Assembly (NCBI GenBank): GCA_964368645.1 | Contig: CAYJBY010000014.1 | Coordinates: 1-64,000, forward strand | Length of the DNA stretch: 64,000 nt | From: JAEDHM01 sp964368645 | Lineage (GTDB): Bacteria > Bacillota > Clostridia > Christensenellales > CAG-1252 | Direction of reading: 5' to 3' | Part shown: positions 27,701 to 42,700 of the stretch, in pieces | Layout of the letters: each line of letters opens with the position of its first letter | How positions within the stretch are numbered: the first letter of the stretch is position 1 | The notes under the pieces: model-generated | Seen by the model: only the letters and a program-made list of their open reading frames with translations | What the model was told of the DNA's origin: nothing | Databases searched by the model: none | Program-made: the position numbers and the translations under genes

Positions 27701-30700
27701 GTATCAAGATTTACGGCGCGAAGGCAGGTTACTACGCGGTAACGGGCTTGAGCCTTAACAATATGAGCAACTATACCTTGTCGGGTACAGCAACCACGGC
27801 GTTTACCATTGCCGCGAAGGCTATAACCGTGAGCTTTGCCGAGTACGGCAGCGCGTCCACGTCTAACGCTTGGACTTACGACGGCGGCAACCACGGTGTA
27901 ACGGCTACCGTTGCAGGAATAGCAGGTACCGAAAAGGTCAGCTTTACCGTCACCTCTACCTATGCAACCAAGGGAATCGCAAGCAACGGCACGGCTATTG
28001 CCAACGGCAGTTACAACTTCTATTCCAAGAATTACAGTGCTAACGCTTACACCTGTGTGGTTAGCGCACTTTACTCTGTAACGGGCGGCACCTATGCCGA
28101 TATCGTTAACTACTCTTACAGCTCCACATCAGCAACTGCTAAGCGTATCAATAAGCGTACTATTACCATAAGCTGGACGCCTATTAACTCTCTGTCCTAC
28201 AATTTGAATTTGCAGAACGGAGTTAACGCGTCTGTTACGGGTATGATAAGCGGCGAAAACCTTTATCTGTATATTACAGCAGGTGCTTATACAAGCAGTG
28301 CCAAGACCACAGAGCGTAGCGGTTCAGGCTTGTCCTATAAGACTAATTCCGTTACAACCTCGACTTCGCTTGCCCACGCTACGCAGACCGCTATTACCTG
28401 CGGTAGCGGAGCTACTTCCAGAAGTATAGCCTTGTTCGGCGCAAAGGCAGGATATTATGCTGTTACCGCGCTTAGCCTTGACGCTTCTGCAAGCGGCAGT
28501 ACGATGGCTAACTACACCTTATCGGGTACCGCCACAACAGCGTTTACTATAGGTACCAAAACGATTACCGTAGCGTTTAGCGAATATACCTCTAACGGCA
28601 CCGCTTCTACCTCCAACAGTTGGGTTTACGACGGCGGCAATCACGGCGTAAAGGCCACCGTTTCAGGTATTATAGACACAAGCGTTAAGCTGACGGTTTC
28701 CTCTTCCTACGCTACTAACGGTATTGCAAGCAACTCCACAACGGTTACCAATACCGCTTATAACTTCTATTCCAAGAATTACGCGGCTTCCGCTTATAAC
28801 GTGAACGTATCCGCGATTTACTCCGTTGCAGGCGGCAACGGCTACGCAGACGCTGAGAACTATAGCTTATCGGTTAGCGGTACCCGTGCCAAGTCCATCA
28901 CACAACGTGAGCTTTCCACCTCTTGGAGTGTTCCTCAGCTAACTTATAGCGGTGCACTTCAGCGTTTTGCAACCTTAACCGTTACTAACGTGGTTTCGGG
29001 TGAAACGATAGTCTTAACCAACGCCACCACGGCAAAGTATTACGGAACCTCTACCGATATGAGCGGCAGCGGTATGACTCCCACTGGAGCAACCGTTTCT
29101 ATGGCGGACAGCGACAGCAACGGCAGTGTTGCTCAGCAATGGAACGTGGGTAAGTCAGGCACTTACACCGTAACCGTGGGTATCTCCACAGGAAGCTCAG
29201 GTATGTCTAACTACAAGTGGGCGAGCGGTGCGGTTCTATCCGCCAGCAAGGGTGTTTACAGACAACTGTTGCAGTTGACTTGGAAGACAGAGGGCGGTGC
29301 GGCATTAACTTCCGTAGGCACCTCAACGGCTCCTGTTTACAGCTATTCTCCCACCTATAACGGCTCTCAACAGGGCGTTCAGTGCGTTGTTTCGGGTGTT
29401 TTGACAGGCACCTATGCGGAGACTCTCCAATTCACGTGGGGAACTAATACCTATGTATCTCAGGGCATAGTGAGCAATACCACCAACGTAGGCAACGGCA
29501 CCTACCTCTTTAGGTCAAAAGACTGCGGAACCTATAATCTCAGCCTTTCGGCAGTTTATTCCGTAAGCGGAGACAGTCCTTATAAGGACGTCAAGAACTA
29601 CGCCTTTGACAACCGTATAATGTGCAACGGCACAACTAACAGCTATATGGCGTCAAGCGATTACGTTACCACAACGCAGGTGCGTACCGTTATCAACCAA
29701 AAGGCTCTTACCTTTACCTTAACTCCTGCGTCCTTGACCTATAACGGTGTTCAGCAGATAGGCGACACCTTGGCAATCAGCGGTATGGTAGCCGCCGATA
29801 CTCTGAAGATAACCGCCGCGCAAACCGCGGTTAAGTCTTCCTCCGACAGCACCGCCTTAACAGGTAGCGGAGTTGCTTATAAGGTCGGCACAGGCAGTGT
29901 GCAGTCCGCGACTAACGCGGCTATTACCGTTGGCTCGGGCGCAACCTCCTACAACGTGTATTTCTACGGAGCGAAAGCAGGCTACTACGGCATAACGGTC
30001 GCTTTGAACGATATGTCCAACTACAAGCTGACGGGCGACGGCTCTACTGTCGTCAGCTCCTTGACTTCCGGATTTACAGTCGGTAAACGCACAGTTACCG
30101 TCACCTTTGCCGCATACAGCTCCAACGGCGTGGCGGCAAGCTCCAACGCTTGGACTTACGACGGTGCGAACCACGGCGTTACCGCTACGGTCGCAGGTAT
30201 TCAGGGCAGTGACAAGATAAAGTTCACAGTCAGCTCCAATTACGCTACCAAGGGTATCGCTTCCAATACAACAGAGTGTACCAACGGCGCGTATAACTTC
30301 CATTCCAAAAACTACAGCGCATCTAACTATACCTGCACTGTCAGCGCGATTAACGCGGTTACAACAGGTATTTATGCGGATACCGCCAACTATACGTTTG
30401 CGTCCTCTTCCGCCACCGCTCAAAAGATTAATCAGCGTCCTATAACAGCAACCTTCTCCGTTTCTAACAAAACCTATAACGGCGGACAGCAGATAGGCGA
30501 TACTTTAACCTTCTCCAACCTAGTCGCCGCAGACACCCTTAACGTCACCACAACTTTGGGCGCTTGGACGGACAGCGGCAAGGGCACAGCAAGAAGCAAC
30601 GCAGGTCAGGCCTATAAGGTCGGCAGCGGCAGTATTACGGAAATCACACACAACACAGCCGCTACGTTCGCTATGGGTACAGGCTCCACCTCTTACGCGT

Positions 30701-33700
30701 TGTATCTGTACGGCGCGAAAGCAGGTTATTACTCTGTTTCCGTAGCTTTAGCTTCTATGAGTAACTACTCTATGAGTACGGCAACCTCTGCATATACCTT
30801 CTCGGCAAAGGCAGTAACGGTATCCTATCAGGCTTATACTTCCAACAGCCAGAACGCTTCGTCCAACGCTTGGATTTACGACGGCGGCAACCACGGTGTT
30901 AAAGCTACCATTGCAGGTATTCAGGGCAGTGATAAGGTCAAGTTCACCGTCAGCTCCAATTACGCTACCAAGGGTATTGCATCTAACAGTACCGAGTGCA
31001 CCAACACGAGCTACAATTTCTATTCCATCAACTACAGCGCGTCTAACTATACTTGTACGGTCAGCGCGATTAACGCCGTTACCACAGGCGCGTATGCCGA
31101 TACGTGTAACTATACTTTCAGTTCCACCGCCGCAACGGGATATAAGATTAATCAGCGTCCCGTTTCCGCTGTGTTTACTCCTGCTTCGCTAACCTATAAC
31201 GGCGGTCAGCAAGTCGGCGCAACAGTCACCTTGGGTGGTATTCAGGGCGTGACCTATTCGGGTTTCGTTACCACCGATACGCTGAAGGTTTTGGCAACAA
31301 TGGGTGGTTACACCGCTTCCGATAAGGCAACCGCATTAACCAATTCGGGTATCGCGTTCAGCGCAGGCGGCGATTCTATCGCCTTAACACAGGGCGTTGC
31401 TTCCGCATCTACTACGGTTGGCAGCGGCTCAACCTCCTATACGTTATCCTACTTTGGAGCTAAGGCAGGTTACTATACCACAACGATTGCGTTGTCCTCA
31501 ATGGGCAACTATTACCTTACTTCGGACGGCACTACGGCGTTTTCCTCTGTAAGTGATGATTTCTCCGTCGCAAAGGCGGCTATTACATCTGCTTGGGTTA
31601 ATAACAACGGCTCCGCAACCTATGACGGCGCGGCTCACGGCGTAAGCATTTCCTTCGCAGGTATTCAGGGTGCGGATAAGGTCAAGTTTACGGTTTCCAC
31701 TACTTCCGGTAAGACTGCATTCACCGTTATGGGCATTACAGGCAACACCACGGAGTGCGTTAATAGCACTCAGTACACCTTCACAGGCGTCAACGTGGCT
31801 ACATACGGCGTAACCGTTTCCGCGGTCAGCGGCGTAACAACAGGCACCTATGCCGATACCGCTAACTACACATATTCGTCTACGGCGGCTGTTTACACTA
31901 TCAACAAGCGTACTATTACCGCAACGGTAACTGCTACCAACCTTACGTATAACGGCAGTCTTCAGACAGGCTATAACGTCAAACTTAACAACGTGGTCAG
32001 CGGCGATACGCTAAACATAGCGGTTACGGCAGGCGAATGGACTTCCTCTGCAAAATCCGCTCAGCGCAGCGGCTCGGGCTTGTCCTATCTGACCTCTACC
32101 ACCACAACTTTCAGCGGTACGCCTACAGCCTTGACTCACAATACCTCCGCCAACGCGTCCGTAGCCTCCGGCACCACCGCTCGTTACTTCGCGCTTTATG
32201 CAGGTAAGGCAGGCTATTACTACGTAAGCGCACTTACCTTAAGAGGTATGTCTAACTATACCTTAACAGGCACCGTAACCGGCGGCTTTACCGTGAATAC
32301 AACAGCGGTAAGCGTCACTTGGAGCGGTACGTCTAACAACACGATTTATAACGGCGGAACTCACACGGTTACCGCTACCTTCACTGGCATTAAGGGTACG
32401 GATAAACTCGCCTTTACGTTCACCAATACAGGCGCGTACACTACCTCATTTACCAACGCTACCTACGTTGCAAACGAGGGTACTACGACATTTGTTACAG
32501 GCAAGAACGTAGGCACATATACCGCCACGATTACGGGAATCAACGGCGCAAGCACAGGCACCTACGCTGACGTTTGCAATTATACGCTGACCTCTTCCTC
32601 GGGCAAATACGTTATTACGCCCAAGACCATAACCGCGGCTTGGAGCAATTCAACTCCCGTTTACAACGGCGCACAGCAGTCCGGCGCAACCTTAACGATT
32701 ACAGGAATGATAGCCGCAGACAGCCTTAGCCTTAAGGTTACGGCAGGAGCTTGGACGTCATCGGCAGCCAGTACTGCAAGAAGCGGTTCAGGTCTTGCAT
32801 ATCGTACCAATTCCGTTACTTCCACTACCGCGCTGACTCACGCAACAGCCGCTAACGTAACTTGCGGTTCAGGCGCGACTAGCCGTACGTTCAGTCTATA
32901 CGGCGCGAAGGCAGGCTACTATAACGTAAGTGCGGTAACGCTTAACGGTATGGGTAACTACACCTTAAGCTATACTACCGCTAATAACGCCTTTACTATA
33001 GGCACTACGGCGGTATCCGTTGCCTACAGCGGCACGGGAAGCGCGGAGTATAACGGCAAAACTCATACCGTAACCGCCACCTTTACGGGTATTAAGGGCA
33101 GTGATAAGCTCGCCTTCAACTTCACCAACACAGGCGCGTACACTACTTCCTTTGCCAATACAACCTACGTTGCCAACAACGGCACGGCTACCTTTACAAC
33201 GCTTAAAGCGGTGGGCACCTATGCGGTTAAAATCACCTCGCTTAAGGCGGCATCTACGGGAACCTATGCGGATCTTTGTAACTATACACTGACCTCTGAC
33301 GTGGGCGGCGAGTACGTTATCACTCCCAAAGCGGTTACGATAAGCTGGTCTGCTCCTTCCTCTAATTTGACTTACAACGGCGTATTCCGTAACTTAACCA
33401 CAATGACGGTTTCGGGAATAATGCTCAATAACTCAAACGTATCCGATAACGTCGGTCTTACCGTGACTACCAACGCATACCTGCTTAACAGCACTACCGC
33501 GTTGTCTAACAGCGGCGTGACCGCAGGCGGAACTTTCGGCTTTACGACTTCTGCCAATACCAAGGCTTTCGGCGGAGTTAAGGCAGGCGATTACGCGGTT
33601 TCCGTTGCGCTTTCCACCGATTTGACCACCTATTCGGATAACGCAAACTACGTCATAGCAGGTACAACCGCTCAAGATTACGCTATTAATAAGGTGACGG

Positions 33701-36700
33701 TGAGCCTAAGCTGGCTCGCTACCGATTACACCTGCACAACCGCAGGCACCTATAACGGCACGTCTTATACGGTGGGCGCGGTGATTAACAGTACCGTCTA
33801 TTCCGCACTTTCCGCTACCGACAAGACCAAGTTCGCCGCAAGCGCTATCTACAGTAAGAGCGCACACGGCGTAACCTTTACCGTAAGCGGTGTGGTGAAC
33901 AGCGAATCGATTAAGTTAGCGTTTACATCGACTTATGCCACTAACGGCATTACGTCCAACAGCTCCACTCTAACTAACGGCGGCACGGCTTCCTTTACTG
34001 CAATCAACGCAGGAAGTTACAGCTTGTCGGGAATGTCCGTAACGGGAGCTTCGGGCGGCACCTACTCCGACGCAGGCAACTACGTCCTTACCGCTAATCA
34101 GTCCGGCTCGGCGTTTACCATTAACAAACGTACTTTGACTATCTCTTCTTGGAGCACCTTGAGCTTTGTCTATAACGGAGCGGAGCATACCGTTACCGCC
34201 ACCGCCGGCAACGTCTGTTTGGGCGACGCCGTAACCTTTAACTATACTTCTTCGGGTACCACCGTCAACAAGGCGACTAACGCAGGTACATACACCGCAA
34301 CGGTTTCCGGTTGCAGTCAGTCCTCTAACTATTTGATTCCTTCTTCCGGTTTATCCAAGAGCTGGACTATTACCAAGAGAGAGGTTACGGTTAGCTGGAG
34401 TTCCGCATCGGGATTGACCTACAGCGCAAATGCGCAGGGCATCACCTTAACTATAGGCAATATCGTAAGCAATGACGTTATCACTTTCAACGTAAGCAAG
34501 AGCGGCAGTGTTCCCACAGGAATTTCGGGCTACACCGTGGCTGTCAGCGTTCCCGGTAGCAATTCCGTGGTTTCCAGCGGCAGTTCGACTACCGTTTCTC
34601 AAAACTTCGCGGCAGTGGACGCAGGCTCTTATTCCGCAAGCGTCACAGGCATAGCTTCAACGAATAACGGCAGTTCCAACTATAAGCTGCCCGGTTCAGG
34701 GTTAAGCGGCAGTTGGTCTATCGCACGCAAGACGATAGGCTTTGACTGGGATTATTCTGGCACGCCTTTCGAGTATTACCTCGGCAACAGCACGGTTAGC
34801 GTGTCCTCTGTAACCGGCTTGGTTGACAGCGTTACCATCAGCGTGGCTTATACCACGCACACGGTTGACCGCTATTACGTGAACGGCTCAATCAGCACCA
34901 ACGTTACGGTAGGTAGTAACACAGCTATGTCCGCAGGCGATTATACCGCGATAGTCAATTCCTTTACCGCATCGGACGGCAAATCCAACTACGTTTTGCC
35001 CGCGGCTTCCGCACGCAGTAAGGCTTGGCAAATCAAAAAACGTACGGTTACTTTGTCTTGGGGCGATATTTCCGCTTATACCTATAACGGCAGCGGTCAG
35101 GGACCTACCTTAACGCTTACCAATATAATCAGCGGCGACAATATCGGTTTCTTGGCTTCCGTCACAGGCACAACCACAGGCGGCGCAACAGTCAATAACT
35201 CCGGTGCCAACGCAATTCACTTTACCTATGCGACAAAGACGACTTCCGGCGGTTACGATACCTATGTGTACACCTTCAGTTCAACGATATACGCTGGTAA
35301 TTATGCCGTATCCGTTACAGGTTTGGATTCCGCAGTCGGCGTTTCCGACAATTACGAGACCTTATCCGAGAACAGCTCGGTTTCCTACTCCATTGCACAG
35401 AAAACCATATCCATCGTTTGGAATAAGGACAGCCTAAGCACTTGGAGCAATTACACCACCACTTATAACGGCAGTACGCGCTCGGTAACTCCTGCGATAG
35501 CTTCCGGTATTATTTGCTCGGTGAACGGCACTGCCGACGTTGTAACGCTTACCTATAGCGGTAACGCTTATAAGAATGCAGGCACCTACACCGTCAACGT
35601 ATCCGCTGTTTCCAACAGCAACTATAAGCTTCCCTCCGTAACGTCTAAGGCGTGGACGGTGGCGAAACGTATTTTAACCTACAACTGGTATTGGCAGAAT
35701 ACGCTCTTGGCAACGGCGGCCGCCAACTCGGCTTCCCTCGTTTATAACGGCGGTTATCACGAGGTAACGGTCACCGCAGGCAACCTCGTCAGCGGAGAGT
35801 CCGTAACCTTTACCTATACTAATAACAAGAAAATCGCGGCGGCAGGTTATACCGCAACGGCAACCATATCCCAGACAGGCAGTTATTATGCCAACTACGA
35901 TATCAGCACCGCAGGCAACCAGACGGTTTCCACCGCTTGGACAATCAAACCTCGCACGATAGCTTCCGCTAACGTGGTTTGGGGTACGACCTCTTACGAA
36001 TACGACGGCGCAGAGCATACCGTAACGGTTTCTAACGTAACCAACAAGGTTACTGGCGATACGATTAACTTTACCTACGTTAATTCCGGCACCACCACCA
36101 ATAAGGCAACCGCTAAGGGTACCTATACGGCTCAAATCAGCTCTCAGGACAACTCGAATTACGTTTTGAGCGGAACAATATCCACCCCGTGGTACGTTAC
36201 TCCGAAACTTCTTACCGTAAGCTGGTCCGCCAATTCTCCCACCTATAACGGCACGGCACAGGGCGTTTCCGTGACGATTTCGGGTATGATAAAAACCGAT
36301 ACCGTTAAGTTCAGCACCACAAATACGGGCGTTAATCCCACAAACGGCACGGTTATTACCTATAACGGCTCTTCCTCGGGAACTGGTTCTTTGACTTATG
36401 CGTTCACCGCAATAGCCGCAGGCAGTTATACCGCTTCCGTTACCGCGGTAACGAATTACGCCAATATGAACGAGAACTACACAATGCCCACCAACAGCCG
36501 CACCTTCACAATAGGCAAGGCGAGCATTAGGCTTAACTGGTCGGCTATGAGCTCCAACGACGCGAACTTAACGTATAACGGTACGAAGCAGGGTGTTCAA
36601 GCTGTGGTCAGCGGTATAGTATCGGGCGAAAGTGTCAAACTTACGCTTACCTCTAACTACGCAGACAACGGCATCAGCAACGAAAGCACGGCTGTGACTA

Positions 36701-39700
36701 ACGGCACTTATACCTTCGGCTCCGTCAATTACGGCAGTTATTCGGTTTCAGTTACGGCAGTCAAGTCTGTAACCGCCACGCACGCGAATAGCGCGTACGC
36801 GGGCGTATCCAATTATACTCTCGTCAACAATTCGGGAACCAAAGCGGTTAGTATCAACAGACGTACCGTGGCGGTTGACTGGACTTATACTTCAGGCACA
36901 ACAGGCAGTTGGACTTACGACAATGCTTCACACGGCGTAACCGCAACAGTTTCCAATATTTTGGCAAGCGACGCGGCGGCAATCAAGTTTAGCTGTGCAG
37001 GTACGGGCAGTGCAATCAGCACCAAGTCTGTAGGCTCTCAATATACTTCTTCCGCTCTACTGATGAAAAACGTCAGCTATACCTTTACTGCGGTTAATTA
37101 TTCTGCGGAAGCTTACACAGCGGAGATTAACGGTATCACCGATAATCCTTCCTCTAACTATGCTTTACCTGCTTCGGGCTTAAGCAATAGCTACACGATA
37201 GGACAGCGTCAGCTTACTATCGGCTGGACGGATACGGACGGCGCAACGGCGTATAGCTGGACTTATGACGGCATAGCTCACGGCGCGATTATGACGGTTG
37301 GCAACATCGTTACGGGCACAACGGTAACTCTCACGGTTTCCGGCACGGGCACAATGCCTACCTCTAATACGTTTACCACCGTTTCCTCCGGCGCAGGCAC
37401 ATATACGAATACGCTTAACTACACCGCGGTCAACGCTAAGAGCTCTAATTACACGGCGGCGGTTTCCTCTGTCGCAGGCAATAACTATAAGTTGCCGTCA
37501 ACAGGACTTTCTGTAACCTACGCGATAGGCTATCGTACTTTGTCGGCTACTTGGGCTTACACCTCCGGTACAACTGGAAACTGGACGTACGACAACGCCG
37601 CACACGGAGTCAAAGTCACTATGTCGGGTATTTTGGCAAGCGACGCGTCTTCTATTGCATTCTCCTATACCTCTAACGGCACTAATACGCCTTCTAAGTC
37701 TGTAGGTACGCAATACAGCTCGGGTTCGCTTTCTCTGAAAGACGTAAGCTATACCTTTACCGCTGTTAATTATTCCGCTAACGCGTATTCGGCAACGGTG
37801 ACGGGTATTTCCACCAACCCCAACTCCAACTACAAGCTTCCTTCTTCAGGTTTGAATAAGACTTACTCCATAAGCAAGCGTACTCTTACCGTAAGCTGGA
37901 AGGATACTGACGGCGCAACGGCATATAGCTGGACTTACGATAATGCGGCTCACGGTGCAGTTATGACCGTCGGCAACATCGTTACAGGCACAACCGTTAA
38001 GCTGACCGTGTCCGGAACGGGAACCGTTCCCACCGGTACTAACTTTACTACAACATCCTCAGGCTCCGGCGTTTACAGTAACGCGTTTACTTTCTCGGCG
38101 AAGGCATACAGCAATACCGCTTATACCGCGGCGGTTACGGCAGTCGGTAACGCGAACTACGCTTTGCCCGGCTCCGGCTTGACCGCAAGCTATTCCATTA
38201 ACGCCCGTGTTGCTACGTTAAGCTGGAAACTGGACGGCAGTTCAACCTTATCAACCGTTTATGATGGCAACGTCCATACTGTTACCTGCACGGTGTCTAA
38301 TCTGTACGGCAATGATGAATGTACCGTAACTTTAAGCGGCAACACAGCGACTAAGGCAAACGATTCCGCTTATACGGCAACGGCTACCGCCTTGTCCAAC
38401 GCTAACTACGTTCTGCCTGCTTCTCCCACCACCGCTTACCGCGTCAACAGACGCACGATTACCGCGGTTCTGGGCGATAATTCGGTAGAATATAAGTTTA
38501 ACGCTATTAATTCCACCGATTTGGCTCTCCGCTTTACCAATACGGTCGGCTCCGAAGCTCCCTTATACACCAATACCTATTTCGCCGCCAATAATACGGC
38601 TAGCGCAATTTCCGCTCCCTCCAACGTGGGCAGTTATTACGTTATGACCGTGCTTACTTCCGCCGCAGTTAATTCTAACTACACCTTATCCAACAGCGGA
38701 ACGGCGTACGTTTCAGGCAAGGCTTTGGCCTTTGAAATTACCAAATATCAGATTAGCTACGCTGACTTAGAGTGGCTGACCTACACGCTGACTCCTGCCA
38801 ACACCTACGTAGCAGGCGTGGATTACTATTATCTGAACAACGGCGACTGCGTTGCGGTTACCGTTACTTCCAGTACGGAATACGCTAACGCTGTGGCGGC
38901 TCACGGCACACTGTTTAAGGCGTCGGCAGGACAGTCCTACGCTTTGGGCGGCTCCCTCAGCTTCAGCGGTTCTTCGGTATATCATTACTTTACCGCCGAA
39001 TTAGACGGCGTATTTGCGGCAGCAGGTGCGTCAGGTTCCAACTACGTGAGTATGCCTTCCAAGTCAGGCACAGACGCTTTGGCTATTAATTACCATTACT
39101 ACGGCTTATGTACCTGCGGCAGTAACACCAGCGGCGCGTATTGCTACAGCGCAAGTCACCAGTGGATATTAGACAGTGACGGCAATCCTATGTATAATTA
39201 CGGTCCTGCACACGCAGGTACCTATTGGATAGAGCTTACCTTAGATGGAACGCTTGCTTCCAACTTCGAGTTTGACGCGGCAACCGTTGCTTCCAACTAC
39301 GCTAATTCCACTTATTTCGCGACCGCAGGCTCGGACGTTAATCTCCTTGCTACCAACTATATGACCTATAGCGCGGCGACAAGCTGGACTAATGCGACAA
39401 CAGGATACTACAAGCTGGACGGAAGCACCTATATGTCCCTCGGCACCTTTGCCACGGCACAGGAATTTGCAGACGCAACTCATCCGCTTTCCTCCGGTTA
39501 TATCGCAGGCAGAAGCTACTTCTTCAAGAACGGCGGCGGTAATTACGTTTCTCTTACGATTTCAAGCGAAAGCGAATACAGCTCCGCGATAGCTTCGCAC
39601 TCCACGCTGTACTATTCCATAACCGCTTATACCGCTACGGCTCCTTCCGCAACCGCGGTTATGAGCTGTAACGCTAACGGCAGTGATATCTGCGTGGTCA

Positions 39701-42700
39701 ACTTCAATATATCTCAGAGCTTAAGCGGATTTAACTATGACGCTACTCTTGACGAGCCTACCAAGACGTTCGACGGCACGGCTTATCAGGGCACTCCCAC
39801 AATCGCTGAGGGAAGTACCCATAATTATAACGATATATGCGTATCGCTGTATCCCACCGACGCGTACGACGACGGCGGCACGGTTACGCCTATCGCAACC
39901 TATACGGTTGCTCAGTTTACCAGTGCGGCTAATACCTATACCCGTAATGCAGGCGTTTATTACCTGTTGTACTGGTTCAATGACGGTACTTACGCCAGCG
40001 GCTCCGGTCAAACCACCTGCGACAGCGAATCAGGTTCCTTGGATTCCATAAAGTGCAGACTGACGATTCTGACTCGTAACGTACAGATTACCAACACTGC
40101 GAACGGCGGTTGGACAAAGGTTTACGACGGTACGGCGGATTACGAATACTTTACCAGTGTTGAAGCCGTTCTCAGCGGCGATAGCCTCAACTACGTTGGT
40201 ATTGCAGATAACTCGAAAGCATTGCTTACCGCAATGTTCGACAGTGCGAACTACGGCAACCGTACGTTGACCATAGCTCTTACGGGCGCGGACGCTTCCA
40301 ACTATACGATCAGCTACAGAGCCAATTCCACTGCAAGCTATACCATAGCGAATCTCACCACTACCAATAACTCTATCAGCACAACGGTTAGCGGTTCGAT
40401 TACAAAACGTAACATATCCGTAACCACAACCGCAAGCGGCAGTAACACCGATTTCAACAAGGTTTACGATGCAGGTACGGTATTCAACGGTTTCACCTAT
40501 GCCAACGTGGTCGCAGGACAGAACGTAACGATTTCCGCGGCGTACAGCACAGCCAATGCAGGCTCTGCCAACGTCAGCTTTACCGTAAGCGGAGCAACCG
40601 CCTCTAACTATACGCTGCAAATTAACGGCGGCACGGTTGACGTGCGCACTGTTGCGGCTACGATAGCTTATAAGGGCATTGCATTCAGCAACGTGGCAAC
40701 CGTTAAGGATTACGATGGCACGGTTTCCGTAACCTTCGATTACGATTCCGCCGCAATAGTAGGCAGCGAGGACGTTACTGTTATAGGCGCATACAGCAGT
40801 ATCCACCACAGCACGGAAGAAAGCCGCACGATTACCATATCCTTATCGGGTGACGATATAGCCAACTACACTTTGGGCACGGACAGCACTGTGCGCAAGG
40901 CAGTGGAAATCATTACCGATAATATTCGTATTAACAAGAGAACGATAGTTATATCCACCACGGCAACGGGTACCAACTCCGACTTTATCAAGGCTTACGA
41001 CAGCGTGTCCGCATTCAGCGCGTTCACCTTCAGCGGCGCGATAGCGGCGGACGGTATCACCGTAACGGCGGCGTACAGCAGTGCGAATGCAGGCAGCCGC
41101 ACGGTTACTTTCGCAATCGCAGGCAGTAACACGTCCGACTACCAGTTACAAATCAACGGCGGCACGGTAGGACAGGACAGCGTATCGACAACTATTTACC
41201 TCAAGGGTATAGACGTCACTTCCATCATTAGAAGCAAGGTTTACGACGGTGATACCTCGGTAGCCTTTACTTATGAAACCTCCGCTGTAGTAGGAAGCGA
41301 GGCGGTCAGCCTTTCCGCGGCGTACGACAACAAGTCCGCAGGAATGGGCAAGACCATTACCGTTACTATGAGCGGTGCGAATAGCTCCAACTATACGATC
41401 GGCTCCGACAGTACGGTTAGAACCTCTGCAATCACCTATACGGACGGCGTTATTTCCGCAAGGACTCTGACGCTGACTTGGACTAATAATTGTTCCGTTT
41501 ATGACGGCACGGCGCAATCCGTTTCGCTGAAAATAGACAATATCGTCAGCGGCGACTCCTTAGCGTCCGTCAGCGATACTCCGACCTCTACTTCCGAAAG
41601 CTATTCCGCAGCGGACGGCGCGGCGGTTTACTACAACACCTATACGTATTCCAATACGAATGCGGGCACCTACGGCAAAAATATTGACGTTACCTCTGAC
41701 GCTAATTACGTAATCAGCGCCAACTCTTCCTACAATTGGAGCATAGAAAAGCGCCAAATTACGGTCAACTGGCTAGCAGACGACAGCACGGCTACTTGGA
41801 ACGCGTCGTTTGAAACCGTTTACACCGCAACGGAACGCAAAGTTACCTATTCTATAGGCGGCGTGGACGGCGTAACGGCTTCCGGTTTGGTATTGGGAGA
41901 TGATTTAGGCATAACGGCATACGATTTGGCTCACACCATAGTCGGCTCTTATACCGCAAGCTGTTCTATAAGCAATAATAACTATGTTATTAACGTAGGC
42001 GGCAGTTTGGTTAATAGCACTTCCAGAGCTTGGAAGATAGTCAAGGCGACAATTACAGGCATCAGCTTCAGCAACTTGACCGTAACCTATGACGGACAGA
42101 GCCATAAGATAGAGTCAAGCGCAACCTCCTATACCCTTAATGGCGTAGTACATTCTCTTACCGCCACCTACGGCATCACGCCTAACGGCGGAAGCACCAC
42201 GGTTGGCAACAGCGCGGTAAACGTACACAAGGTGAGCGGAAGCGTATCCTATTACACTGTAACCTGCAAGCTGACCAACAGTAACTTCAACGACTACAAT
42301 GTTTACAATAGTGCGGCGACCTCAACCTACTCGGCGAAACTGACTATTAATCCTGCTAACGTAACGGGCGTATCTATGGACAACAAGAGCGCGGTTTACA
42401 ATGCGCAGGTTCAGTATTTGTACGTTAATCAGGCGGTTAGTCACGACGCGGTTTCCGTAATCACCACAATAGGCGATACTGTTTCGATAAGCTACTCAAT
42501 CAACGCAGTCAGCGGCACTACGGTTAGCGGCGTTAATAACGGCGCGAAGGTGGTCGGCACTTATACCGTCACCGCCACTGTGGGCGCGGATAACGACAAC
42601 TATTTAGATTTGACTCTCACGAAAACGCTTACTATCAGCCCCGCGGTTATCACCAAAGCTAATTCTGACGCGATTACTATGACGGGAACCTACAGCGGCA

